Shown: piece by piece, positions 1 through 11,900 of the stretch
How positions within the stretch are numbered: the first letter of the stretch is position 1
Layout of the letters: the number at the start of each line of letters is the position of its first letter
From: Mikania micrantha
Taxonomy: Eukaryota > Streptophyta > Magnoliopsida > Asterales > Asteraceae
Length of the DNA stretch: 64,000 nucleotides
Assembly (NCBI GenBank): GCA_009363875.1
Contig: CM018696.1
Location: 91,224,215 to 91,288,214 of the forward strand
Reading direction: 5' to 3'
Notes under the pieces: generated by a model
Told to the model about the DNA's origin: nothing
Databases searched by the model: none
Seen by the model: only the letters and a program-made list of their open reading frames with translations
Made by a program: the position numbers and the translations under genes

Positions 1-115
1 CCGCTCGGTTTTAAAACGAGCCGAGCAGTGAGCACAACATTTGGCTCGATTCTGCAAATCCGAACCAAGCCGAGCATGAGCATACCTCACTCGGTTCGGC
101 TCGTGAACATCCCTA
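1..115. mobile_element. hAT-like transposon, right end only
   Basis: The segment is rich in GAGCCGAGC/GGCTCG units and stops at ...TGAACATCCCTA, whose reverse complement TAGGGATGTTCA is a typical hAT terminal repeat. The other end lies outside the window, so size and target-site duplication cannot be checked. Confidence 0.5.
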
Positions 116-191
116 GTTTAGTGATTTTAGTTATTTAATGTTTTAAAATAATTTTTTAATTATTTTTTATTTTGATTACTCTTATCAGTAT

Positions 192-370
192 CAATGTTTT
201 CAGAACTGGACCGGACGTCGAACCGGTCTCCTTACGGGTCAGAGGTCCGACTGGTTGGACCAGTCGAACCGGTTCGACCGGCCGGTTCACCCAAAACAGC
301 CGAGAACCCCCTAACCGGACCGGTTCACCCACTGGTTCCCGATCCGGCCGGTCCGGTTTTCAAAACATTG
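192..370. mobile_element. hAT-type MITE (179 bp)
   Basis: Imperfect terminal inverted repeats: CAATGTTTTCAGAAC at the left and, read on the other strand from the right, CAATGTTTTGAAAAC. It is flanked by an 8-bp duplication with one mismatch (ATCAGTAT at 184-191, ATCGGTAT at 371-378). The interior is full of ACCGGTTCGACCGG-like subterminal motifs, typical of hAT elements. It has no coding capacity. Confidence 0.75.
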
Positions 371-385
371 ATCGGTATAACTTTC

Positions 386-812
386 TCATGTGAAATTTTG
401 TGTATGAGATGGTTTAAGGCATGGTTTTCAGAAGCGGAAACCAAAGGGTCAGCCAGCCCAAAACTCGTATGTGAACCGCCTTCAAATGAACCTGTCGACG
501 GAGCCGGTTCACAGGTCAGACGGGGAACCACTAGTTGGATCAGATTTAAGTTTTTTTTTACTAAAATTCAAGGAATGTAACATTAAAACTAAACAATATG
601 TTTTTTTGTCATTATTATGTTTGTTTAAATATTAATTATGTTTATTTAAATGTATTTATATAATTGTATGATTTTTTTTGGAATAATTTTGTATATTTAT
701 TAAGTCATCCGGTTCTTAAATACGGTTCGACCGGTCTAACCGGCACGCCTCCTCCTCCCCCCCGGCTGGTTCGATGTCTGGTCAGGTTCTGAAACATCGG
801 TTTAAGGTGAAA

Positions 813-813
<1 letters not shown>
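386..813. other. decayed hAT-like DNA, CCGGTTCG motifs
   Basis: Two patches (about 480-540 and 708-800) carry GGTTCGACCGG-type motifs. The second ends in GAACATCGG-like sequence resembling the neighbouring hAT terminus. Open frames here are repeat-derived and show no protein family signal. I see no gene. Confidence 0.35.

Positions 814-873
<60 letters not shown>
814..873. repeat. (TTA)20 microsatellite
   Basis: Uninterrupted TTA triplets over 60 bases. The poly-Asn minus-strand frame across it is an artefact of the repeat. Confidence 0.95.
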
Positions 874-910
874 GTATTTTTCTCACTCAAGTTATTTTTT
901 TTATTATATA

Positions 911-945
911 CTAGCCTAAAACCCCGTGTATTATACGGATTGGAT
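911..945 (-). mobile_element. Helitron-like 3' terminus
   Basis: Read on the minus strand: a hairpin CCGT...ACGG followed about 10 bases later by CTAG and then T. That is the Helitron 3' signature (stem-loop, CTRR end, insertion before T). The matching 5' end was not located. Confidence 0.4.
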
Positions 946-1062
946 AATTAAAAAAAATATGTTTATTAATATAAAATAATAATATTTTTTTAATAATTAT
1001 AAAATTATATTTTAAGATAAAGTATAACTGAAATATTCTTATAGTTTATAAATTATAATAAA

Positions 1063-1095
1063 CTAGCGAGTTTCCCGCGCGTTGCGGCGGTTACT
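1063..1095 (-). mobile_element. Helitron-like 3' terminus
   Basis: On the minus strand CCGCCGCAACGCGCGGG (stem-loop) is followed by AAACTCG, CTAG and T, as at 911. The partner 5' end is unclear. The downstream 1100-1740 sequence is AT-rich and shows no gene. Confidence 0.45.
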
Positions 1096-1740
1096 CCGTC
1101 ATGATTTCGAATATCAGAACGCAGACACCATCTAGTATATTAAAACAAAAATAGAAAAACACGTCACAACTTTTGTCACTCCGTCGTAAATGCACATGCT
1201 CTGCAAAAAAAACAACATTGGCCGCAACAGTTTTAAATATGTCATAAAACAATAAATCAAACGTTACTTCTAAGGAATACGAACCCAAACTTAAGCATAC
1301 AATGTGAGAAATCAAAAGGCCAAATCATAAGAAAAACTCTACAATTACGACCAAAATGATACAAACGATACAAACAGTCGATAATGTACGAACACGCTAT
1401 AAGCATGTGAATAACGCACAAAATTTGTGTGACCGTTTGGGTTCAAAATTTATATAAACATTATTGAAGCAATTGCGATCAAATAAATATGATTATAACT
1501 ATTATCCGATAATGTAAGTGAGTAAAGTAAAAGGGAAATTTAAAAATAAGATATCAAAGTTAAGGGTTTAAAATAAAACTTTGAAACTTAAATATAGTTG
1601 TCAAAATCAAAAAAACTAACTTTTGACTATTTCTTTCCACTTACACACACACTAAAATGTTAAAAATCATAAAATGAAAATAATAAAAAAGGTGTATGCA
1701 TCTACAAAATTTATCATAAAAAAAATGCGAACATAAGATT
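1096..1740. other. AT-rich intergenic DNA, nothing recognised
   Basis: Possibly the body of the Helitron-like element ending at 1063. There is a 74-aa minus-strand frame with no family signal. No tRNA, promoter or gene structure is supported. Confidence 0.4.
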
Positions 1741-1879
1741 GATATATAAAATAGGGATAATTTTATATATATCCTTACAAACTTATTAAATATCAAATAT
1801 ATCCAAGAAAAAATTTTGATATCAAATATATCCTCCTCTAATATTCAAAATATCATATTTATCCTTAATAATATATTTT

Positions 1880-2160
1880 TAATAAACATGATTCTAAACA
1901 TCACCGTTTGGGCTCTTACAGTACTGTAAGTGTTTAAATATTTAAAACTTACAGTACTGTAACACAAAACTTACAACGATGATATTTTTTAAACGGTGAT
2001 GAATTAACCCAAACTCATAAAAGAACCTAGTGTTTTAATTGTGTTACAATGATGTTCAAAAAAAAATTCAAGATTCGGCTTCGTTTTAACAAAGTTAATT
2101 GGTTATCGCTCTAAGAGAGGGTTATCATTTGATCCCAATCCTATATATATATATATATAT
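1880..2160. mobile_element. foldback MITE, family A (degenerate)
   Basis: An inverted motif pair CATCACCGTTT (about 1900) and AAACGGTGATGAATTA (about 1994), with a distal end GGTTATCATTTGATCCCAATCCTATATATA. The motifs match the palindrome at 41340-41710. An internal TTACAGTACTGTAA palindrome repeats. Non-coding. Confidence 0.5.
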
Positions 2161-2436
2161 ACACACTCACCTATTATATATATAAACAATAAATTAAAAT
2201 TATGTAAACAATCATTACTAAGATAATTGGAAGCAGACACTCATGTGAATAAATGTGAATAAATGTGAACAAAGAAAGCAACTTTAATATCGTTAATATA
2301 TCTTGCGCCCCGAAGTATATTGCACTGATCGGAATGAGCGAAAGAGATACTGCGTAGCGCCTGATAACGATTAAGTGAATTAAAATAATAGCCTAACTCA
2401 AAAAGGGTAAAGTTGTCATTAAGTTAAAACTTATTA

Positions 2437-4194
2437 GACTATCCACAGCGGTCACCCCACTGAAAACCCTTCCCCACTGAAATTTCCTGCCACGTCATCA
2501 CCCCACTGAAATCCTTTAACACCCACAATGGTCACCCTACTGAAAACCCTTCCCACTATTCCACATCATCAACAATTAAAATTAAATAAAAAACATTACT
2601 CAAATTTAAAATAATTCAATATTTTACAAAAAAACACACATTACATTAAAAAAAACATTAACATATTAAAAATATACTAGTCGGCTTAGATGCTACGAAC
2701 GACAATATCGGTGCGAACCCTTTCGATATGTTCGACCAAATCGGCTTTTAACGACTCGTGAATGCTTTTGTTTCGCAACGCCAAAATTTGGTTATCTCTA
2801 CGCGGGTCATCAATGTCAAAAGGAGATGACAGTTCGTCTTCATCGGGAACAAACGGGCTAATCGACTTGCCCTCACATTCAAGTATCATATTGTATTATG
2901 ATACATGCATATATAACGGATCTAATTTTTTTAGGATGCCATGCTCTAGCCGGATTTTTTATAATATGAAATCTTTTTTTAAGAACACCAAAAGCCCGCT
3001 CAATATCCTTCCTTGCACCCTCTTGTGCTACTTGAAACCTTTTTCGTTTAAAGGTTGTTGGACATGTTATTGTTTGCATAAAAACCGGCCATTCTGGGTA
3101 AATCCCGTCAGCAAGATAGTAACTGTGAGCGTACTCGTTATCGTTACAAAAAAACGATGATTGTGGAAACACACCGTTTTCCATATCATTGAGTAACGGC
3201 GACGAGTTTAGAACGTTTAGGTCATTATTCGCACCGGGCATGCCAAATCCATAAATCCTGTGAAGCAACTGCTTCGAGAATAATCGAGGGGCATCCGTGA
3301 TCGCCTCTCATAAATTGTCCTCTCCATGATAATTTTCATGGTGTTCATATAAATTCATAACATCATTATAATTTAGTTTGCGCAAATATTTAGGACCATA
3401 GAGTCGACGGATATTCTTACAGAAATTATAAAGGCATTCTCTGGAAGTGTTGTCTGACATCTGTAAATAGTCGTCCATTAAGTCTGCCGTACTCCCGTAT
3501 GCCAATTGTCGAATAGCCGACGTACACTTTTGTAACGGTGTAAATCCTCGCTTGCCGCGAGTATCCCATCTCAATTGAAAATAAGTATCCGCAAACTCCA
3601 GATCATTCACGATACGTTCAAATAGAGGTCGTTGCATCCGGAAACGCCTCTTGAACAACGTCTCATTATACAACGGTTCGGGCCCAAAATAATGACGCAT
3701 CAACAGATCATGCCCCGCTTCCCTGTCTCGATTAATTTGAATTCTTCTAATTATAGGCCGAGGAATCTGAGAAGCGTTTTCTTGAGTCATCGTAGACAAA
3801 GCCGAGATAAAAAGATCAATAACCTCGCTATCAGAATATGAGAACACTGTAGAGGATGATGACATTTTTATAAAAAAATGTATAAAAATTAATAGAGTTT
3901 TGAATGAAAATGAGTGTGTAAAATGGTTGAAATGAGAGGTTTATATAGAGATTGATTTTATTATTATTATTATTATTATTTATTATTATTATTATTATTT
4001 AGTTCTAGCCGTTAAAAAGGATTAGGGCCCACCATTTTGAAACCAGCCAATGAGGTTCAAGAAATCTAAACGGGGAGCGGGGGCCGTTCGAGCTAGTTGG
4101 GCGGGGCACCGCTAGCCTGGAGGCGGTGTTCCCGCTGGGCACCGCGGCAGGGTGGGACACCGCTGGCTGGGCGGAACACCCACTGTGGGTGGTC
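2437..4194 (-). mobile_element. PIF/Harbinger transposon, deletion derivative
   Basis: A 1758-bp element with 3-bp TTA duplications at 2434-2436 and 4195-4197. Left terminus GACTATCCACAGCGGTCACC; right terminus, read inverted, GACCACCCACAGTGGGTG. It contains a broken HARBI1-like transposase gene on the minus strand. The 3-bp TTA target and the transposase type agree on PIF/Harbinger. The right subterminal region (4020-4190) is unusually GC-rich with repeated GGGCACCGC units. Confidence 0.8.
2686..3865 (-). pseudogene. HARBI1-like DDE transposase, broken
   Basis: The family makes the DDE nuclease that cuts out and inserts PIF/Harbinger DNA. The first block (3865-3308, 185 aa from ATG) is the N-terminal part with RRF-RM-PLF and the conserved GSTADLMDDYLQMS stretch. 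The second block (about 3268-2879) has PGANNDLNVL, carrying the second catalytic Asp, and RKDIERAFGVLKKRF, carrying the Glu. A last block (2889-2686) is the C-terminal tail. Between the blocks a stop follows GEDNL, the part that should contain the first catalytic Asp is largely missing, and a frame change occurs near 3240 at a TGGCATG motif. At least three frame breaks make it inactive. A second Myb-like ORF usual for the superfamily is not seen. Confidence 0.8.
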
Positions 4195-4499
4195 TTAGAG
4201 AAAGATATATTTGATATTAAAATTTTGATTTGGATATATGTGATATTTAGCAAGACTGGAGGGATATATATGAAATTTTCCCTATAAAATAAAGAAAACG
4301 TAGTTTAATTATTATTTAACTACTATCGTAATTTCATTATAATTATTAGTATATTATTATTTTATTATTACTAATATTTATTGTTTGAAGGGAATCGAAA
4401 AGACAACTAAAACAACAAGTCTACAAAACTTATGTTTATTCTTGTTAAAATCGTATTTACTTATTAAGTTAATTTTTTTTATTATAAACAACACTCACA

Positions 4500-4756
4500 C
4501 ATAAACTATTAATTAATTATTATTGCGATAACCGAATAAATACATCTTATTAGTATGAGGATCACATTAAAGTAAATGTAAATGTAAAGGTTTAGTTTTT
4601 TTTTCTTTTTTAATTAATGTAAATGAAGGTCACATTAATTACATTAATTAAAAAAAATAACATTTAGATTTACTTTAATATGGGTCCCAAAGTAATAAGA
4701 TATACTTATTCTACTATCGCAATAAGGAATGGTTAACAATTGATCATTCAACTGTA
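4500..4756. mobile_element. hairpin MITE, family B copy 1
   Basis: Inverted arms: ATTGCGATAACCGAATAAATACATCTTATTA near 4524 pairs with the sequence ending TCGCAATAAGGAATGGTTAACAATTGATCATT near 4730; internal CACATTAAAGTAAA pairs with TTTACTTTAATATGGG. The same family occurs at 40129-40387. Non-coding; exact ends uncertain. Confidence 0.55.
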
Positions 4757-4774
4757 TATATAGGATGAAAGTAT

Positions 4775-5098
4775 ACATAACCCACTAAATATGCAATAAC
4801 TCGAAATAACTCGTCAAAATCAGGCAAAATCTTTAAATTTTTTTTAACATTATTGTAAACACATTTAAAACACTTTCTTATTTTATAAGTTTGGGTAAAT
4901 TTATCACCGTTTGAGTGTTAACATCGTTGTAAATTTTTAATTTACAATACTGTAGGTGTTTTTAACCCAAAAATTACAATGATGTTAATTCTCAAACGGT
5001 GGTAAATTTACGCAAAACTTATAAAAAATGTTAAAAAAATTAAAGATTTGACTTAATCTTGACGGTTTATTTCGAATTGTTGCAAGATATACATCATG
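4775..5098. mobile_element. hairpin MITE, family A-related
   Basis: Long imperfect inverted repeat: GCAATAACTCGAAATAACTCGTCAA near 4792 pairs with the region ending TTATTTCGAATTGTTGC near 5090, and inner arms TTATCACCGTTTGAG/CTCAAACGGTGGTAAA near 4910 and 4995. It shares the CACCGTTT motif with the palindrome at 41340. No coding capacity. Confidence 0.55.
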
Positions 5099-5324
5099 TG
5101 TATAAAGACCCCGGGATACGCAATTACGCATGCATAGTGAGTGTGAAAAGCCTACCAAAGTTGACTTGATGTTTGTTGCTTGACCTTGTTCTTTCTTACT
5201 GTAAATTGTACATTAGGCTTATTGAATGGTAACTTAGTGTTCCCTCCCATCTCTTTTAATTATATATATAATTAGTAAAATATTAGAATAAGATGATTTT
5301 TTTATCTTTAATTATATAATTTAA

Positions 5325-6069
5325 CTAGGTTATAAACCCGAGTATTACACGAGTTTGAGTAACAAATGACGCAGTTAAAATATATTTATGATGAATTACA
5401 TAATCAGTTGTATATAAATACATTTTATAATTACAAATACAATTTATAAATCTCTAAAACTTCTTTATATATAACGTACAGTTATCCGTGAAAAATTGCT
5501 TGTTTCAGTAACAAACCATCTTTTGACAACGGTTGGCTTTGACTTTTATTTATTCACATTGCAAATGATATGTGTGAGTAATTGTCTTATTTGAAAAATT
5601 CAATTATATGTTAATTAAAATATAACTTTAATACATAAGTTAGGTTTGTATTTTATATATATGCAATATTCCTTTGATTTTGAACAAAATAGCATTAATA
5701 TATAATCTTAATAATAATCAAATAAATGTTAAAAGAAAAATACAACTAAAATTTGTTAACATAAAATAGGATTGATGTAATTTAAATTTTAGCATAATAA
5801 TATGATCTATTTGTTTTATTGTTTTTAATTATAAATTGACATGTGTCAATATTTTTAAAAATTAAATGTGGGGCTGACACATGGTAAATTTAAAGGAAGA
5901 TTAATTACGTTAGTGATAAATAAGCAAAAACATTTTAGTTTATTATAATAAATAGATTACTAAAAAATTATAAATATATATTAGGAGAGGGAGGCGGGAA
6001 AAATTTCTTTAGATTGCACCAGAACGCGACATGTGTCCTTAAAAATACTCCTTTATTATAATAGGTAGA
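5325..6069 (-). mobile_element. non-autonomous Helitron-like element (745 bp)
   Basis: On the minus strand it starts TCTACCTATTATAATAAAGG (5' TC) and ends with a weak stem-loop and CTAG, with host A before and T after, as expected for an A|T insertion. It shares the 3' layout with 911, 1063 and 28199, and the 5' TC-TATTAT start with 60312. No Rep/helicase ORF is present. It lies about 200 bp upstream of the CYP-1 start. Confidence 0.55.
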
Positions 6070-6206
6070 TTATAATTACTATTATTATTATTTTCAATAT
6101 AAACGCAAACAAGTCGACCGAAACCTGTGTTCAACGATGCCACGTTGGAGTACTAATTTCATATATCAACCTAAATTACATACAACGTTCATCACACAAC
6201 TCTCAC

Positions 6207-6213
6207 TATATAA
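6207..6213 (+). promoter_or_regulatory. TATA box of CYP-1
   Basis: TATATAA, 66 bases before the ATG. The surrounding sequence (CACACAACTC...TATATAA...GTTAAAGAACAC) is shared with the CYP-2 promoter at 21319, where spacing to the ATG is also 66 bases. Confidence 0.6.
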
Positions 6214-6272
6214 GTAAGTGTGTTGGCTGTTAAAGAACACTCACATCCACACCTACACACACACACAAACTC

Positions 6273-9200
6273 ATGGATTATCTCACAATCTCTCTTCTAT
6301 TTTCATTCTTTTTCGTATTCTCCTATGTTATCTTCGTCATCTCCGGCCACCGCCACTCACGGCTGCCGCCGGGACCTTTCCCTTTACCGATCATCGGAAA
6401 CCTTTTGCATGTCAGTGAGAAACGACCCCACCACTCCCTTGCGACACTAGCCAAGCGTTACGGTCCTTTAATGTCACTTAAGCTCGGAAGCAGAACAACC
6501 ATAGTCGTTTCATCACCAGACGTCGCCAAAGAGGTCTTTCAAACACATGACCATTCGTTCTCGAGCCGATCAATACCCGACACCGCTAGACTGTTGGACC
6601 ATGATAAGTACTCCATACTGTGGTTGCCGGCAGGTGATCACTGGAGAAGACTACGAAGGATAAGCAAAGAATACATCTTCTCCGTGCAATGTTTAAATGC
6701 TACTCAACACCTACGACGGAAGAAGGTATAACTGTATTATATATTTATATTATGTACCCTATATAGGTTGAGTATGCTTGTTGTTGTGTCTTAGAGCAAG
6801 GTGTGACCGTACCGGACCCATTTTTTAGGGGGCCCTAATTTTTTTAAAAAAATTGTTTATATTATACATATTAATTTATTTTACAACAAACACATATAAT
6901 TTACATTCCAATTTTTTAAATACATTTAACATAATTACGAATTTTATAAAAGTTAAAAGAAAAACTTTTTCCTTAAACATTGTTACCCAATAACTCATTA
7001 TAATTTATAATTTAAGTCAAAAAACAAATTAACTTCTTTTCATTTAGTTACAAACTAATTACCACACATGCACACATAGGGGCTCATTTTTAGCATTCGC
7101 ACAGGACACCTAATCTCTCAGAGACGGCCCTGGTTGAGTATGAAATTAAGAACAAAACCTATGAATTGAAGTCTACTAAAACGAGTTTTAAACATGGTTG
7201 CAAAAGTCGGCCTCTAAGACAGAGTACTCACTCCAAGGAGTTGCTACGAGACCGATTACTTCTCGAGTATTACCCAACTATTCCCCGCCTAGACCGAGTA
7301 CTCCCCGATTACTCACTCCAAAGAGTTGTTCCGACCTGAGAGCGCCTAGCGACTTTTGTAACGTTGGTTTTAAATTCTATTTTTTTTTTCTTTCAACAAA
7401 AATTAGCACAAAATAAACGAAATTCTTCCGGTATGTGTATTATATTTTTTTCTTTTAACGTACACCTACGTAAGACGTGTTAATTGATTAATTAAAGATC
7501 TTTTTCTAATTATAAAAGAAAAAAAAAATCTAAAAATAGGTATAAATTAAGAGACATCGTTTTTAATCATAAGAACTAAGAGGGTGAACAACTATATTCG
7601 AATTCAAAACTAAACTTGTATTATCTAAAATATTCACAAAAATCAGATTTTCGAAAATTTTGAATATGGATTTAGATATCGTAGCTTTCTTAAATATATG
7701 TTTACACACACGTATAGTGTTCTTTAAACCCCTTCTTTCTCTGTATACACACACACACATATATATATAGACACATACACACATTGACACATATATATAT
7801 AGAGAGTAAACAAAAACCTAAATACATAGTTAGAGAAGTGGCAAAAACTCTAGACAATAAATGCTTATGGAATCACTCTAAATTAAAACCGACTACGTGA
7901 ATATTTGTTGAATTTGATTATATGCTATGGATATAGTTAAATACACATACATGTTAAAATATAGCTAGTTATTTAAAAATCATAATCAGTTCATAAATGG
8001 TTGGTTGACCTAGCTAGCAAACCATTTGGGTAGTTTTGTTTAGGCTTGATATATATAAACTTTTTTATTCCTTTGAGAATATGAGTGATTTCAATATAGA
8101 CACTAAAATTCACCTTTTTTGTAATTCTTTCATTGTTTTTCGATTATGTTGGTATTTTTATTGATTTGATAATTAAAGAACAAGTAAATGACCAATCCAT
8201 TTATAATTTTAGGTTGAACAACTTCTTGATCATGTTAACCATTGTTGCACAAGTGAAAAGGCTGTGAACATAGGTGAAATTACATTTTTGACATCACTTA
8301 ATGTTCTCTCAAACATCATGTTCTCAATGGATATGGCTCAATATGATTCCGTAACATTGAAAGAATTCAACGATGCCGTACGTGGTGTATTGGAAGTTGC
8401 AGGGAGGCCAAATATAGCAGATTTTTTCCCAATTCTTAAACACTTTGATCCCCAGGGATTATTACAACGTGGAAATATATATGGTAGGAAGATATTTACT
8501 ATCCTTGACAAGATCATCGATCAACGATTGCAAACAAGATCGACTTCATCAATTACAGTTAACAACGATGTGTTGGACTCGTTGCTTAATCTCAGCCTAA
8601 ATGATGAGTCCAAGTTCAGTCAAAATGACATGAGACATTTGTTTTTTGTAAGTACAACTTTATTATGTTTCATGCGACCAACAAATAAGGTAGTTGCTAC
8701 CACTTGGTTGGACATAAATCTAAGTATTTTTTTTAATGGAATGTTGTAGACTCTATTTGTTGCCGGAGCAGACACTACATCGATCACTTTGGAATGGGCC
8801 ATGGCTGAACTTATTCACAATCCAGATAAATTTCATATGACTCGATCAGAGATCATGAAACTCACGCAAAACAACAAGAAGAACATACAAGAAGAAGATA
8901 TCTGTCAACTTCCTTACCTACAAGCTGTTATAAAAGAAACTCTTCGATTGCATCCTCCTGGCGCCTTTCTTGTCCCTCATCAAGCCATACATGACGTAGA
9001 GATCCAAGGCTTCATGGTACCAAAAAATGCACAAATCCTTTGTAATGTGTGGGCGATGGGACGAGACCCAAAAATTTGGTCCAATCCTGAGACGTTCATG
9101 CCAGAAAGGTTTTTGAAAGTTGATATTGATTATAAAGGCCAAGATTTTGAGCTTCTTCCATTTGGTGCTGGAAGGAGGATGTGTCCTGGATTGAATATGG

Positions 9201-9358
9201 CACACAGATTGTTACATATAATGTTAGGTTCTTTAATTAAGAACTTTGATTGGAAGCTTGAAAGAAACATGAAACCACAAGACATGGATATGAGGGAGAA
9301 TTTTGGGCTTACTTTGCCAAAGAATGCACCACTCAGGGTAATTCCACTCATGCTTTAA
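6273..9358 (+). CDS. cytochrome P450, CYP76B-like (CYP-1)
   Basis: A microsomal monooxygenase inferred to hydroxylate or O/N-dealkylate small lipophilic substrates; the CYP76B group acts on monoterpenols and on 7-alkoxycoumarins and phenylureas. Exons 6273-6725, 8213-8647 and 8750-9358 join in phase 0 with GT-AG borders to give 498 aa. Visible: hydrophobic anchor (residues 3-24), PPGP hinge 32-35, WRRLR 124-128, I-helix AGADTT 301-306, E359-T-L-R362, PERF 414-417 and heme loop FGAGRRMCPG with Cys441. The ATG follows a TATA box and begins the same MDYLT start as CYP-2 and CYP-4. It differs from its duplicate CYP-2 by LLDHDKYSILWLPAGDHW in exon 1 (more usual: VVDHDKYSMVWLPVGDQW) and by AGADTT versus AGGDTT. 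No frame damage. The exact subfamily and substrate are not settled by sequence reading. Confidence 0.9.
6777..7131. mobile_element. 355-bp insertion in CYP-1 intron 1
   Basis: Flanked by the 11-bp direct repeat GGTTGAGTATG (6766-6776 and 7132-7142). The CYP-2 intron lacks this segment and keeps the flanking GAAATTAAGAACAAAACCTA. The interior has GGGGGCCCTAAT and the end GAGACGGCCCT. The duplication length suggests a Mutator-like element or a retroposon. No coding sequence. Confidence 0.6.
7193..7366. mobile_element. hAT-type MITE in CYP-1 intron 1 (174 bp)
   Basis: Terminal repeats CATGGTTGCAAAAGTCG and, inverted from the right, CAACGTTACAAAAGTCG. It is flanked by the 8-bp duplication GTTTTAAA (7185-7192, 7367-7374). 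CYP-2 has the uninterrupted site ACGAGTTTTAAATTCT at about 21934-21949, which serves as an empty site. Confidence 0.85.
7741..7803. repeat. CA/TA microsatellite in CYP-1 intron 1
   Basis: Runs of (CA)n and (TA)n: TATACACACACACACATATATATAT and neighbouring ACACAT units. Intronic, non-coding. Confidence 0.8.
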
Positions 9359-9496
9359 TGGGATAACTGCCCTTGTGTTTTATAAATAATGATAAAATAG
9401 TACCAATATAATTTTGTTTGAGTTGCCTTTTGAAACTTGTGTACTTGCCTTATGTGAAGAAAAAATAATTTACTTGTTTCTCTAGTTCCATGATTG

Positions 9497-9668
9497 GGTC
9501 CCCATGATGGTGGCCTAGTGGTAAGGAAGTACGAATCTATAATTGAGGTCTAGGGTTTAAAGCCCGGCACCACCCAATTTTTCTTGAGTCGCGCGATTTA
9601 CTTATCTCATATTGACCGTAAGACCGGTCGGTGAGTGGCGCTTAATGATGATGTTCACATTTTTTTTT
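9497..9668 (+). mobile_element. tRNA-derived SINE (172 bp)
   Basis: Flanked by a perfect 14-bp duplication TAGTTCCATGATTG (9483-9496 and 9669-9682). Pol III box A-like TGGCCTAGTGG near the 5' end and a degenerate box B GGGTTTAAAGCCC. It ends in a T-run, as in Au-type plant SINEs. The CYP-2 flank has the unfilled site near 24973-24988. Confidence 0.88.
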
Positions 9669-9682
9669 TAGTTCCATGATTG

Positions 9683-11900
9683 AAAGTCATGGATTAGGTT
9701 TATTTTTTCTTTCTTCTAGTTCCTTTGGAATTTATTGGTTCTCTTATATACGATATGATTTTTGTATCAACGAGTTTTAAGTGAGCACTAATACGTAAAT
9801 GCTAGTGTCACCTGCCTTCTATTTTGATGTACTTTTGTACGTAGTTTTGTGATCAATTAATATTGTAGTTAGAAAAAAAACTATCCTCATCTGAGGTGTT
9901 GATCTTTTGTGTCTTGTGATTTTATCTATGCTTTAAAGTTATGAGATTTTCGGTAAGGTATGATATGGTATGATTTGCAATGATAAGGTATGGTATTGTA
10001 CGGAATGGAACCAAAGCCAACGCAATGAATTAAGCAAACCAAGCAAGGCTTAGGATTCCCAAAAATATAAGGTATGTCTCTAATTTAAAAAAAAAAAAAA
10101 ACAATTGTGTAGTAAAACCTTTTTGATTAGTGTTTTTTTTTTTTAATTTATGGGCTCTGAAGATAATAAGAGATTCAACAAAGACTAACTATAAAACCTT
10201 TTCATATTTAATTGAAAAGGACTTTTTCAAAAAAAAAATTAATTATAAACATATTATTAAAGAATTTGCATTTAAAAAAATTAGAAAAATAAATTTAATC
10301 TAAAGATTTTATACAAGTTTCTTTTAACTTCACAAGATATACTTTCTTTTTTCTTCTTGTTTTTTTTTTTAAAAAAAAAGAAGAAAGACATTGAGTTAAT
10401 TGGTTTTAAAGATTGAGTCGGATCTTATCAACTAAATTGGGTATTAAAATAGTAATCTTGAAAACTGAGGGGGTTTTGAATGGAATAAATTGGTACCCAT
10501 ATATCAAAGCTAATATATCTTCATATGGAGACAATTTAATTGATTGCACTAAGCATAAAAGGCATTGCAACTTCACTCTATATGTATCCTTTATGGGGTG
10601 AATATCTCACATTTTTTTTATGTCTCTGACCTCATTTGGAAAATAATTCGTATTATGTTAAAAATTCCTCCTGCTATACATTAAATATTTCATTAAAGAC
10701 CTTTTAGTGTTACATCCATAAATTGAAACTAAAACTTGTGCAGGTCGTGTGTGGTGCACAACAAAACAATTCAAATCATCAAATAAAATCAATTAATTAA
10801 CAATAGATTACAATGAAAGGAAATGATCATGTCTTTGGCGTCAATACACCAACTCTTGATTCATATGTGACACCAATTCTTGACCTTCTTCGATCATAAT
10901 TTTTACATTATATTGTTATTATATGGCATGCATGTTGTTATAGATCATATCGTTTCTTGCATGTTATATAATTGACGTTTTTAACCTGGTTTATAGTTTC
11001 GTATCTGTCTTGTCACATATTGGGTTGTTTTTCTTTTCTTTTTGCTTTCCTAGGGTTTATTTAGTTAATTGATTCTTCGATGCTTTAGGTTTGCATAGAA
11101 GCAAACAAAGTTTAAGTGTGGATTTTTTGGTTTTTTTGTAAAACACATATTTTTAGTGTATAATTAATTACCTATGTTTTCAGTAGTTTTTATTACAAAT
11201 TCGTTAGATTTTGGTGTTTATTTGATTTTATGTTGAATTTATAGGTCTTGGTTCATAAACGAGCTCATTTAAAAAGAAAATCCACATCGTAACGAGTTGA
11301 TCGAACTTAGGGAAGCAAAAGTGAAAAAAAAAAGTTTTTTTTTTGCATCAAAGTGAACTGACAAGGATTCTATTAGCAGTCCGTCTAAAAATTTCAGATT
11401 AGTGTCACAACCATAATCCATGTCTTAGCCAAGAGATTTTTCAGGTTAAAATTAACAATATATTTCAATCAACGTGACTATAAGTTTCAAAGAGGAGACA
11501 CTAGAAACGTCTGACCAACTGGGAAAATCTTCAATTGAAAGCATGAAATACATGTTTCGAACTTATAAATTAGCTTTAAAACTAATATTACACAAAATGG
11601 CATGTGTCAGTTGACATTTGCTAAACCAACATTCAATTTAAGAATTATTTTAAAACTTACTTCTTAACATTATAAAATAATTTAAAAATTAAGTAAATCA
11701 CACTTGTGAGTTTTCTTTTTCAAGAAACAAATGACTCAGAAGCAAAATATGTTCAAAAATTAAACTAAAATCATCTAAAAAAACTTGTGTGTTTGAACCT
11801 TGCATAGGGGCACAGGTACAAAAATTCGAACAAAGTGTTGGACCCTTGCATAGCGGTTTAAACTAGTGTGGTCTCTTTAATGACGAAGCGACATGGTAAT
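9683..11900. other. 3' flank duplicated with CYP-2 flank
   Basis: Non-coding, AT-rich, and collinear with about 24985-27496 with small indels (for example CTGAGGGGGTTTTGAATGG, CATGTGTCAGTTGACATTTG and AATGACGAAGCGACATGGTAAT occur in both or nearly so). No ORF of interest. It marks the right part of the duplicated block; homology stops at 11900 where a copia LTR begins. Confidence 0.8.

Larger units (their letters stand above)
1750..4290. mobile_element. outer inverted-repeat element (nest host)
   Basis: About 1750-1870 (AAAATAGGGATAATTTTATA, then ATCAAATATATCC motifs) is an inverted match to about 4199-4288 (GATATATTTGATAT ... TGAAATTTTCCCTATAAAAT). The arms enclose a MITE and a Harbinger element, suggesting an older TIR element that received later insertions. 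Ends and target-site duplication are not exact. Confidence 0.4.

Noticed and set aside
705..890. Poly-Asn protein on the minus strand
   Set aside because: Encoded by the TTA microsatellite read in reverse.
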